A stretch of 64,000 nt of DNA from Yponomeuta sedellus (lineage: Eukaryota; Arthropoda; Insecta; Lepidoptera; Yponomeutidae): positions 8,233,473-8,297,472 of the forward strand of contig OW203724.1 in assembly GCA_934045075.1 (NCBI GenBank), in the 5' to 3' direction. The number at the start of each line of letters is the position of its first letter. Within the stretch, counting starts at the first letter, position 1. Position numbers and translations under genes: made by a program. This document shows positions 9,423 through 20,821 of the stretch, one piece after another. Below the pieces are notes generated by a model. The model saw only the letters and a list, made by a program, of their open reading frames with translations, was not told the origin of the DNA and ran no database searches.

Positions 9423-10044
9423 ATATTTGTTTAGACATGTTAGATTCCGCCTTGTTATGAACTTTTTTTAAGACTGCATTTTGTAAGGATGTACATATAT
9501 TTGTTAACTTAAGCTTAAGAACAATGTATGATCCGTCCTAAGGCTAATGTTATTTAAGTGTAGTTCAAAACAACAGATATTTTTGTTGCCTGTTTTTATA
9601 TAAGCTGAGATTTTTCGTGTTTTTTAATAAACATAATATGGATACATAGTGTGTGTTTAATATTTCGTTTTATTTTGTAACTACCTGAATAAAGTGGTCA
9701 TTTAAATTGTGTTTATGAAAGCAAATAAAGTTGAGGAAATGACGCAACTACAAATTAATTTTTAAAATTTAAATCTAACCAATCATCAAAACTCGCAGTA
9801 ACAAAAATTTTTTTTTCAATAAGTACTCAATTAAAAATGATTCAGCGTTTTAGCATACTTTTTCAGAACAATAGTGTGTTAACTCAAAAATACACAATCT
9901 ATCATTAACGGTAACTTATTTTAATTATTTTTAAGTATGAATGTGCTTTGGATCAAATAAGAAAAGATAGAGTACTTTAAATTTTTTAAAGGCTAAACTA
10001 GGAAGCCTGTAATCGGTTTTTTGCTATTTCTGAAAAACTACACT
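9423..10044. other. AT-rich 3' part of the transposon with AATAAA signals
   Basis: Non-coding. AATAAA occurs at 9626-9631 and 9688-9693, downstream of the relic gene on the same strand, and would suit polyadenylation. A further AAATAAAG lies near 9723. The rest is A/T-rich with the inner right repeat at 9869-9885; I see no gene. Confidence 0.6.
9869..9885 (-). repeat. Subterminal inverted repeat, right
   Basis: CAATAGTGTGTTAACTC differs from the terminal-repeat segment CAATAGTGTCGTAACTC at only two positions. It runs opposite to the nearby right terminal repeat and pairs with 8391-8407. Confidence 0.7.
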
Positions 10045-10078
10045 TTTTGAGTTACGACACTATTGTAATAGCAGTGCG
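10045..10078 (-). repeat. Right terminal inverted repeat
   Basis: Begins TTTTGAGTTACGACAC and ends ATAGCAGTGCG, the exact inverse of the left end. It is followed by the TA tract and the next head A at 10088. Confidence 0.95.
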
Positions 10079-10087
10079 ATATATATA

Positions 10088-12815
10088 ATGACTCGGGTCG
10101 TTCACCCGGTAGGTATTTGCGGCAGGCAGTACTTGCGGAGGGCTTCTATAGGAAATCGATTTTCAGTACAAAATGTTCATACAAAGTTGGCCTTGATCAA
10201 TCGTCAATAACTCGGCCGGCAATTAGAAATTTCAAAATGTTTGATTTTTCTCAGGGACCTGAATATCTACGTGACACGATGCCATTCACAGATGAGCAAT
10301 TTTTTTGGCCTTTGGCCTCCACCGGTGGTACTAAAAAAATGCATTTTTGTATGAAAAGTCCTATTTTGGGTGAAAAATTTCTATTAAAGTGGGTGATTTT
10401 CAAACTTTGATGAGTCGATGGCCAACTGGAATGCCACAGCACCTCGGCACTAAGTAGCCGCTCCCAGCCGAGTAGTAGTTTCGGCCTTTGGCCTCCGTCG
10501 GTGGTACTAAAGAAATGCATTTTTGTATGAAAATAACTATTTCGGGTGAATTTTTTCTATTAAAGTGGGTGATTTTCAAACTTTAATGGGTCGATGGCCA
10601 ACTGGAATGCTACAGCACCTCGGCACTGAGTAGCCGCTCCCAGCCGAGTAGTAGTTTCGGCCTTTGGCCTCCGTCGGTGGTACTAAAGAAATGCATTTTT
10701 GTATGAAAATAACTATTTCGGGTGAATTTTTTCTATTAAAGTGGGTGATTTTCAAACTTTAATGGGTCGATGGCCAACTGGAATGCTACAGCACCTCGGC
10801 ACTGAGTAGCCGCTCCCAGCCGAGTAGTAGTTTCGGCCTTTGGCCTCCGTCGGTGGTACTAAAGAAACGCATTTTTGTATGAAAATAACTATTTCGGGTG
10901 AAATTTTTCTATTATAGTGCGTGATTTTCAAACTTTAATGAGTCGATGGCCAACTGGAATGCCACAGCACCTCGGCACTGAGTAGCCGCTCCCAGCCGAG
11001 TAGTAGTTTCGGCCTTTGGCCTCTGTCGGTGGTACTAAAGAAATGCATTTTTGTATGAAAATATCTATTTCGGGTGAATTTTTTCTATTAAAGTGGGTGA
11101 TTTTCAAACTTTAATGGGTCGATGGCCAACTGGAATGCTACAGCACCTCGGCACTGAGTAGCCGCTCCCAGCCGAGTAGTAGTTTCGGCCTTTGGCCTCC
11201 GTCGGTGGTACTAAAGAAATGCATTTTTGTATGAAAATAACTATTTCGGGTGAATTTTTTCTATTAAAGTGGGTGATTTTCAAACTTTAATGGGTCGATG
11301 GCCAACTGGAATGCTACAGCACCTCGGCACTGAGTAGCCGCTCCCAGCCGAGTAGTAGTTTCGGCCTTTGGCCTCCGTCGGTGGTACTAAAGAAATGCAT
11401 TTTTGTATGAAAATAACTATTTCGGGTGAATTTTTTCTATTAAAGTGGGTGATTTTCAAACTTTAATGGGTCGATGGCCAACTGGAATGCTACAGCACCT
11501 CGGCACTGAGTAGCCGCTCCCAGCCGAGTAGTAGTTTCGGCCTTTGGCCTCCGTCGGTGGTACTAAAGAAACGCATTTTTGTATGAAAATAACTATTTCG
11601 GGTGAAATTTTTCTATTATAGTGCGTGATTTTCAAACTTTAATGAGTCGATGGCCAACTGGAATGCCACAGCACCTCGGCACTGAGTAGCCGCTCCCAGC
11701 CGAGTAGTAGTTTCGGCCTTTGGCCTCCGTCGGTGGTACTAAAGAAATGCATTTTTGTATGAAAATATCTATTTCGGGTGAATTTTTTCTATTAAAGTGG
11801 GTGATTTTCAAACTTTAATGGGTCGATGGCCAACTGGAATGCTACAGCACCTCGGCACTGAGTAGCCGCTCCCAGCCGAGTAGTAGTTTCGGCCTTTGGC
11901 CTCCGTCGGTGGTACTAAAGAAATGCATTTTTGTATGAAAATAACTATTTCGGGTGAATTTTTTCTATTAAAGTGGGTGATTTTCAAACTTTAATGGGTC
12001 GATGGCCAACTGGAATGCTACAGCACCTCGGCACTGAGTAGCCGCTCCCAGCCGAGTAGTAGTTTCGGCCTTTGGCCTCCGTCGGTGGTACTAAAGAAAC
12101 GCATTTTTGTATGAAAATAACTATTTCGGGTGAAATTTTTCTATTATAGTGCGTGATTTTCAAACTTTAATGAGTCGATGGCCAACTGGAATGCCACAGC
12201 ACCTCGGCGTGGTGACGCCATTCTCAGCCAAGTACTCATTTTGGCGCTTAGCCTCTGTCGATGGTACAAAAAAATTAAGATTTTCTACGAAAAAGATGAT
12301 TTTCAGTACAAATTTTTTGTAGAAATTCTCCATAGTAAATTTGACACCTTTGAAAGCCAATATCTCAGCCGCCATCTTGAAATGTCAGAATGTCGGAATT
12401 TTCTCATATACCTGGGTCCTTTGACGACACGATGCCGTTTACGGCTGGTCCCTGGCATGCGCCCAGTTGGCTGCCGACTTTTTTGCGTAGAGGTCGAAAA
12501 AAGGCCGATTTTCGGAGGGCTATATCTCCGGTGGTATTTTGAATTTGGAACGACCGTCGGCGGAACCGAAAATGGCGTGTCGAAGAAAAGGCCGGGTGAA
12601 AATTTCATCCAAATCGGTCGGTAAACGACAGAGTTAGCACCCTCGCGTAGTGGAACGCGTTCGAAATTCAAAAATCGGCTCCATAGGATGGCTGTATATC
12701 GTACATTCCCTACAACTTTCTCATACATCATTATCGTCCAACTCTTGCCATTTCCGAGAAAACGTATGGATGTTAGATCAGTGAGTATATCGCATTGTAG
12801 CTTTATATATATATA
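10088..12815. repeat. ABC satellite module 3 (11 B units)
   Basis: B array 10307-12242. It resembles modules 29724-31747 and 59158-61181, with the same head and tail including GTCGGAATTTTCTC, but has four more units (704 bp). A rare AAATATCT variant occurs at 11061 and again at 11765, 704 apart, showing that the extra block arose as a four-unit duplication. ACGC units recur through the array. Confidence 0.95.
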
Positions 12816-15800
12816 ATGACTCGGGTCGTTCACCCGGTAGGTATTTGCGGCAGGCAGTACTTGCGGAGGGCTTCTATAGGAAATCGATTTTCAGTACAAA
12901 ATGTTCATACAAAGTTGGCCTTGATCAATCGTCAATAACTCGGCCGGCAATTAGAAATTTCAAAATGTTTGATTTTTCTCAGGGACCTGAATATTTACGT
13001 GACACGATGCCATTCACAGATGAGCAATTTTTTTGGCCTTTGGCCTCCACCGGTGGTACTAAAAAAATGCATTTTTGTATGAAAAGTCCTATTTTGGGTG
13101 AAAATTTTCTATTAAAGTGGGTGATTTTCAAACTTTGATGAGTCGATGGCCAACTGGAATGCCACAGCACCTCGGCACTAAGTAGCCGCTCCCAGCCGAG
13201 TAGTAGTTTCGGCCTTTGGCCTCCGTCGGTGGTACTAAAGAAATGCATTTTTGTATGAAAAATCCTATTTCGGGTGAAAATTTTCTATTAAAGTGCGTGA
13301 TTTTCAAACTTTAATGAGTCGATGGCCAACTGGAATGCCACAGCACCTCGGCACTGAGTAGCCGCTCCCAGCCGAGTAGTAGTTTCGGCCTTTGGCCTCC
13401 GTCGGTGGTACTAAAGAAATGCATTTTTGTATGAAAATAACTATTTCGGGTGAATTTTTTCTATTAAAGTGGGTGATTTTCAAACTTTAATGGGTCGATG
13501 GCCAACTGGAATGCTACAGCACCTCGGCACTGAGTAGCCGCTCCCAGCCGAGTAGTAGTTTCGGCCTTTGGCCTCCGTCGGTGGTACTAAAGAAATGCAT
13601 TTTTGTATGAAAATAACTATTTCGGGTGAATTTTTTCTATTAAAGTGGGTGATTTTCAAACTTTAATGGGTCGATGGCCAACTGGAATGCTACAGCACCT
13701 CGGCACTGAGTAGCCGCTCCCAGCCGAGTAGTAGTTTCGGCCTTTGGCCTCCGTCGGTGGTACTAAAGAAATGCATTTTTGTATGAAAATAACTATTTCG
13801 GGTGAAATTTTTCTATTATAGTGCGTGATTTTCAAACTTTGATGAGTCGATGGCCAACTGGAATGCCACAGCACCTCGGCACTAAGTAGCCGCTCCCAGC
13901 CGAGTAGTAGTTTCGGCCTTTGGCCTCCGTCGGTGGTACTAAAAAAATGCATTTTTGTATGAAAAGTCCTATTTTGGGTGAAAATTTTCTATTAAAGTGG
14001 GTGATTTTCAAACTTTGATGAGTCGATGGCCAACTGGAATGCCACAGCACCTCGGCACTAAGTAGCCGCTCCCAGCCGAGTAGTAGTTTCGGCCTTTGGC
14101 CTCCGTCGGTGGTACTAAAGAAATGCATTTTTGTATGAAAAATCCTATTTCGGGTGAAAATTTTCTATTAAAGTGCGTGATTTTCAAACTTTAATGAGTC
14201 GATGGCCAACTGGAATGCCACAGCACCTCGGCACTGAGTAGCCGCTCCCAGCCGAGTAGTAGTTTCGGCCTTTGGCCTCCGTCGGTGGTACTAAAGAAAT
14301 GCATTTTTGTATGAAAATAACTATTTCGGGTGAATTTTTTCTATTAAAGTGGGTGATTTTCAAACTTTAATGGGTCGATGGCCAACTGGAATGCTACAGC
14401 ACCTCGGCACTGAGTAGCCGCTCCCAGCCGAGTAGTAGTTTCGGCCTTTGGCCTCCGTCGGTGGTACTAAAGAAATGCATTTTTGTATGAAAATAACTAT
14501 TTCGGGTGAATTTTTTCTATTAAAGTGGGTGATTTTCAAACTTTAATGGGTCGATGGCCAACTGGAATGCTACAGCACCTCGGCACTGAGTAGCCGCTCC
14601 CAGCCGAGTAGTAGTTTCGGCCTTTGGCCTCCGTCGGTGGTACTAAAGAAATGCATTTTTGTATGAAAATAACTATTTCGGGTGAAATTTTTCTATTATA
14701 GTGCGTGATTTTCAAACTTTGATGAGTCGATGGCCAACTGGAATGCCACAGCACCTCGGCACTAAGTAGCCGCTCCCAGCCGAGTAGTAGTTTCGGCCTT
14801 TGGCCTCCATCGGTGGTACTAAAGAAATGCATTTTTGTATGAAAAATCCTATTTTGGGTGAAAATTTTCTATTAAAGTGGGTGATTTTCAAACTTTGATG
14901 AGTCGATGGCCAACTGGAATGCCACAGCACCTCGGCACTAAGTAGCCGCTCCCAGCCGAGTAGTAGTTTCGGCCTTTGGCCTCCGTCGGTGGTACTAAAG
15001 AAACGCATTTTTGTATGAAAATAACTATTTCGGGTGAAATTTTTCTATTATAGTGCGTGATTTTCAAACTTTAATGAGTCGATGGCCAACTGGAATGCTA
15101 CAGCACCTCGGCACTGAGTAGCCGCTCCCAGCCGAGTAGTAGTTTTGGCCTTTGGCCTCCGTCGGTGGTACTAAAGAAACGCATTTTTGTATGAAAATAA
15201 CTATTTCGGGTGAAAATTTTCTATTAAAGTGGGTGATTTTCAAACTTTAATGGGTCGATGGCCAACTGGAATGCCACAGCACCTCGGCGTGGTGACGCCA
15301 TTCTCAGCCAAGTACTCATTTTGGCGCTTAGCCTCTGTCGATGGTACAAAAAAATTAAGATTTTCTACGAAAAAGATGATTTTCAGTACAAATTTTTTGT
15401 AGAAATTCTCCATAGTAAATTTGACACCTTTGAAAGCCAATATCTCGGCCGCCATCTTGAAATGTCAGAATGTCGGATTTTTCTCATATACCTGGGTCCT
15501 TTGACGACACGATGCCGTTTACCGCTGGTCCCTGGCATGCGCCCAGTTGGCTGCCGACTTTTTTGCGTAGAGGTCGAAAAAAGGCCGATTTTCGGAGGGC
15601 TATAGCTCCGGTGGTATTTTGAATTTGGAACGACCGTCGGCGGAACCGAAAATGGCGTGTCGAAGAAAAGGCCGGGTGAAAATTTCATCCAAATCGGTCG
15701 GTAAACGACAGAGTTAGCACCCTCGCGTAGTGGAACGCGTTCGAAATTCAAAAATCGGCTCCATAGGATGGCTGTATATCGTACATTCCCTACAATTTTC

Positions 15801-15897
15801 TCATACATCATTTTCGTCCAACTCTTGCCATTTCCGAGAAAACGTATGGATGTTAGATCAGTGAGTATATCGCATTGTAGCTTTATATATATATAAT
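12816..15897. repeat. ABC satellite module 4 (13 B units)
   Basis: B array 13035-15322. It contains a five-unit (880-bp) higher-order repeat: the order of variants from about 13656 recurs from about 14536. It matches modules 48673-51752 and 61182-64000. The closing junction is AATATG rather than AATG, two bases longer than usual. Confidence 0.95.
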
Positions 15898-17395
15898 ATG
15901 ACTCGGGTCGTTCACCCGGTAGGTATTTGCGGCAGGCAGTACTTGCGGAGGGCTTCTATAAGGAAATTGATTTTCAGTACAAAATGTTCATACAAAGTTG
16001 GCCTTGATCACTCGTCAATGACTCGGCCGGCAATTAGAAATTTCAAAATGTTTGATTTTTCTCAGGGACCTGAATATCTACGTGACACGATGCCATTCAC
16101 AGATGAGCAATTTTTTTGGCCTTTGGCCTCCAGCGGTGGTACTAAAAAAATGCATTTTTGTATGAAAAGTCCTATTTCGGGTGAAAATTTTCTATTAAAG
16201 TGCGTGATTTTCAAACTTTAATGAGTCGATGGCCAACTGGAATGCTACAGCACCTCGGCACTGAGTAGCCGCTCCCAGCCGAGTAGTAGTTTCGGCCTTT
16301 GGCCTCCGTCGGTGGTACTAAAGAAACGCATTTTTGTATGAAAATAACTATTTCGGGTGAAATTTTTCTATTAAAGTGCGTGATTTTCAACCTTTGATGA
16401 GTCTATGGCCAACTGGAATGCCACAGCACCTCGGCACTGAGTAGCCGCTCCCAGCCAAGTAGTAGTTTCGGCCTTTGGCCTCCGTCGGTGGTACTAAAGA
16501 AATGCATTTTTGTATGAAAAGTCCTATTTTGAGTGAAAATTTTCTATTAAAGTGCGTGATTTTCAACCTTTGATGAGTCGATGGCCAACTGGAATGCTAC
16601 AACACCTCGGCACTGAGTAGCCGCTCCCAGCCGAGTAGTAGTTTTGGCCTTTGGCCTCCGTCGGTGGTACTAAAGAAATGCATTTTTGTATGAAAATAAC
16701 TATTTTGGGTGAAATTTTTCTATTAAAGTGCGTGATTTTCAAACTTTAATGGGTCGATGGCCAACTGGAATGCCACAGCACCTCGGCGTGGTGACGCCAT
16801 TCTCAGCCAAGTACTCATTTTGGCGCTTAGCCTCCATCGATGGTACAAAAAAATTACGATTTTCTATGAAAAAGATGATTTTCAGTACAAATTTTTTGTA
16901 GAAATTCTCCATAGTAAATTTGACACCTTTGAAAGCCAATATCTCGGCCGCCATCTTGAAATGTCAGAATGTCGGATTTTTCTCATATACCTGGGTCCTT
17001 TGACGACACGATGCCGTTTACGGCTGGTCCCTGGCATGCGCCCAGTTGGCTGCCGACTTTTTTGCGTAGAGGTCGAAAAAAGGCCGATTTTCAGAGGGCT
17101 ATATCTCCGGTGGTATTTTGAATTTGGAACGACCGTCGGCGGAACCGAAAATGGCGTGTCGAAGAAAAGGCCGGGTGAAAATTTCATCCAAATCGGTCGG
17201 TAAACGACAGAGTTAGCACCCTCGCGTAGTGGAACGCGTTCGAAATTCAAAAATCGGCTTCATAGGATGGCTGTAATTCATACATTTTCTACAACTTTCT
17301 CATACATCATTTTCGTCCAAATCTTACCGTTTCCGAGAAAACGTATGGATGAATAGATCAGTGAGTATACCGGATTGTAGCTTTATATATATATA
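15898..17395. repeat. ABC satellite module 5 (4 B units, most diverged)
   Basis: B array 16118-16821. Head and units carry private changes: GGAAATTGATT, CTCGTCAATGACTC, TTTTCAACCTTTGATG, GAGTCTATGG, CTACAACACC and TTTTGAGTG. The tail end is of the beta type normally found in D modules, and a D module follows directly. It looks older or less homogenised than its neighbours. Confidence 0.94.
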
Positions 17396-18621
17396 ACTAG
17401 GGGGCGAGCCCCCTGCGCGCTTACGCGCGCCAACCCCCAGCCGCTCCGAGCTGCGCTCTCCGCGGCGCTCGGCCTAGGGCCTCGCTAGACACTTATTGTA
17501 GGGAATTGTTGCATGGGAACATGTATGGTCTCGGCCTTCGGCCTCGGCCTGGACGGAGCTCGGCCTTCGGCCTCGCCGCGGCGGGGTTTCTCGTGCCCGC
17601 TCCGCGGAGCTCGGCCTCCGGCCTCGCAAGTTTGTCTCTTTTTGCTCTTGCGCTGGCACTTGTGTGCCGTAAACTAAACGGTCTCGGCCTTCGGCCTCGG
17701 CCTGGACGAAGCTCGGCCTTCGGCCTCACCGCAGCGGGGTTCTTAGTGCCCGCTCCGCGGAGCTCGGCCTTCGGCCTCGCAAGTTTGTCCCTCTTTGCTC
17801 TTGCGCTGGTACTTGTCCGCCGTAACCTGAACGTTCTCGGCCTTCGGCCTCGGCCTGGACGGAGCTCGGCCTTCGGCCTCGCCGCGGCGGGATTTCTCGT
17901 GCCCGCTCCGCGGAGCTCGGCCTGCGGCCTCGCAAGTTTGTCCCTTTTTGCTCTTGCGCTGGTACTTGTGCGCCGCAATTTGTATGGTCTCGGCCTTTGG
18001 CCTCGGCCAAAACGGAGCTCGGCCTTCGGCCTCGCCGCGGCAGAACTTTTTGTGCCCGCTTCGCGAAGCTCGGCCTCCGGCCTCGCAAGTTTGTCTCATT
18101 TCTCTATTGAAAAGTCAATTTTAGTACTAAATCTCCATACAAAAATTTGTCATTTTCAATCATCAATATCTCGGACGCCATCTTGAAATTCCAAGATGTC
18201 GGATTTTTCTCATATACCTGGGTCCTTTGGCAACGCGATGCCGTTTACGGCATATCTCCAGCATATGCCCAGTTGGCTGCCGACTTTTTTGCGCAAAGGT
18301 CGATTTTTGGGTCGGCTATATCTGCGCCGCCATTTTGAATTTCGAACAACCAAAATTTTTTTTTTCAATCGGATTACTAAATCACCATTCTATCAAATTT
18401 TCATCCAAATCGGTCGGTAAACGCCAGAGTTAGCACCCTCGCGTAGTGGAACGTGTTCGAAATTCAAAAATCGGCTTCATAGGATGGCTGTAATTCATAC
18501 ATTTCCTACAACTTTCTCATACATCATTTTCGTCCAAATCTTACCGTTTCCGAGAAAACGTATGGATGAATAGATCAGTGAGTATACCGGATTGTAGCTT
18601 TTTTTTTTTTATATATATATA
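17396..18621. repeat. D module (4 minisatellite copies)
   Basis: Hairpin head, anchors at 17530, 17683, 17836 and 17989 (153 apart), core, and a beta tail. The closing junction is unusual: GTAGC is followed by a run of 12 T before the TA tract 18611-18621. Several copies have private changes (GACGAAGCTCGG, CTCACCGCAGCGG, GGCCTTTGGCCTCGGCCAAAA, with the last word cut here). Confidence 0.95.
17530..18097. repeat. 153-bp minisatellite, four copies
   Basis: Same unit as at 6998; the fourth copy is shortened and runs into the AT-rich core at TTTGTCTCATTTCTC. Confidence 0.93.
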
Positions 18622-20821
18622 ATGACTCGGGTCGTTCACCCGGTAGGTATTTGCGGCAGGCAGTACTTGCGGAGGGCTTCTATAGGAAATCGATTTTCAG
18701 TACAAAATGTTCATACAAAGTTGGCCTTGATCAATCGTCAATAACTCGGCCGGCAATTAGAAATTTCAAAATGTTTGATTTTTCTCAGGGACCTGAATAT
18801 CTACGTGACACGATGCCATTCACAGATGAGCAATTTTTTTGGCCTTTGGCCTCCGTCGGTGGTACTAAAGAAATGCATTTTTGTATGAAAAATCCTATTT
18901 CGGGTGAAAATTTTCTATTAAAGTGGGTGATTTTCAAACTTTGATGAGTCGATGGCCAACTGGAATGCCACAGCACCTCGGCACTAAGTAGCCGCTCCCA
19001 GCCGAGTAGTAGTTTCGGCCTTTGGCCTCCGTCGGTGGTACTAAAGAAATGCATTTTTGTATGAAAAATCCTATTTCGGGTGAAAATTTTCTATTAAAGT
19101 GGGTGATTTTCAAACTTTGATGAGTCGATGGCCAACTGGAATGCCACAGCACCTCGGCACTAAGTAGCCGCTCCCAGCCGAGTAGTAGTTTCGGCCTTTG
19201 GCCTCCGTCGGTGGTACTAAAGAAATGCATTTTTGTATGAAAAATCCTATTTCGGGTGAAAATTTTCTATTAAAGTGGGTGATTTTCAAACTCTGATGAG
19301 TCGATGGCCAACTGGAATGCCACAGCACCTCGGCACTAAGTAGCCGCTCCCAGCCGAGTAGTAGTTTCGGCCTTTGGCCTCCGTCGGTGGTACTAAAGAA
19401 ATGCATTTTTGTATGAAAAATCCTATTTCGGGTGAAAATTTTCTATTAAAGTGGGTGATTTTCAAACTTTGATGAGTCGATGGCCAACTGGAATGCCACA
19501 GCACCTCGGCACTAAGTAGCCGCTCCCAGCCGAGTAGTAGTTTCGGCCTTTGGCCTCCGTCGGTGGTACTAAAGAAATGCATTTTTGTATGAAAAATCCT
19601 ATTTCGGGTGAAAATTTTCTATTAAAGTGGGTGATTTTCAAACTCTGATGAGTCGATGGCCAACTGGAATGCCACAGCACCTCGGCACTAAGTAGCCGCT
19701 CCCAGCCGAGTAGTAGTTTCGGCCTTTGGCCTCCGTCGGTGGTACTAAAGAAATGCATTTTTGTATGAAAAATCCTATTTCGGGTGAAAATTTTCTATTA
19801 AAGTGGGTGATTTTCAAACTTTGATGAGTCGATGGCCAACTGGAATGCCACAGCACCTCGGCACTAAGTAGCCGCTCCCAGCCGAGTAGTAGTTTCGGCC
19901 TTTGGCCTCCGTCGGTGGTACTAAAGAAATGCATTTTTGTATGAAAAATCCTATTTCGGGTGAAAATTTTCTATTAAAGTGGGTGATTTTCAAACTCTGA
20001 TGAGTCGATGGCCAACTGGAATGCCACAGCACCTCGGCACTAAGTAGCCGCTCCCAGCCGAGTAGTAGTTTCGGCCTTTGGCCTCCGTCGGTGGTACTAA
20101 AGAAATGCATTTTTGTATGAAAAATCCTATTTCGGGTGAAAATTTTCTATTAAAGTGGGTGATTTTCAAACTTTAATGGGTCGATGGCCAACTGGAATGC
20201 TACAGTACCTCGGCGTGGTGACGCCATTCCCAGCCAAGTACTCATTTCGGCGCTTAGCCTCCATCGATAGTACAAAAAAATTACGATTTTCTACGAAAAA
20301 GATGATTTTCAGTACAAATTTTTTGTAGAAATTCTCCATAGTAAATTTGACACCTTTGAAAGCCAATATCTCGGCCGCCATCTTGAAATGTCAGAATGTC
20401 GGATTTTTCTCATATACCTGGGTCCTTTGACGACACGATGCCGTTTACGGCTGGTCCCTGGCATGCGCCCAGTTGGCTGCCGACTTTTTTGCGTAGAGGT
20501 CGAAAAAAGGCCGATTTTCGGAGGGCTATAGCTCCGGTGGTATTTTGAATTTGGAACGACCGTCGGCGGAACCGAAAATGGCGTGTCGAAGAAAAGGCCG
20601 GGTGAAAATTTCATCCAAATCGGTCGGTAAACGACAGAGTTAGCACCCTCGCGTAGTGGAACGCGTTCGAAATTCAAAAATCGGCTCCATAGGATGGCCG
20701 TATATCGTACATTCCCTACAACTTTGTCATACATCATTTTCGTCCAACTCTTGCCATTTCCGAGAAAACGTATGGATGTTAGATCAGTGAGTATATCGCA
20801 TTGTAGCTTTATATATATATA
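18622..20821. repeat. ABC satellite module 6 (8 B units, highly homogeneous)
   Basis: B array 18841-20248, all of the AATCC/TTTCGGG/AAAGTGGG type. From the third unit, CAAACTCTGATG alternates with CAAACTTTGATG three times, a 352-bp dimeric higher-order repeat. The tail starts with the CATTCCCAGCC/CATTTCGGCGC version shared with 27126 and 41836. Confidence 0.95.

Larger units (their letters stand above)
8074..10078. mobile_element. 2.0-kb DNA transposon with 34-bp perfect terminal inverted repeats
   Basis: The ends are CGCACTGCTATTACAATAG... and its exact inverse over 34 bp. The insertion lies in a (TA)n junction: the two remnants total 15 bases where the uninterrupted tract is 11. That gives a 4-bp target duplication (TATA or ATAT) if the element starts at CG, or 2 bp (TA) if it starts at TCG. 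The AT-rich interior is unlike anything else in the window. It carries one degenerate gene and no recognisable transposase, so it is probably non-autonomous. A 4-bp duplication would fit several superfamilies, including Sola; I cannot assign one. Confidence 0.92.

Noticed and set aside
8074..10078. CACTA (CMC) assignment from the CACTG near the ends
   Set aside because: The CG before CACTG is inverted, not directly repeated, at the two ends, so it belongs to the terminal repeat. A 3-bp target duplication next to CACTG is not present.
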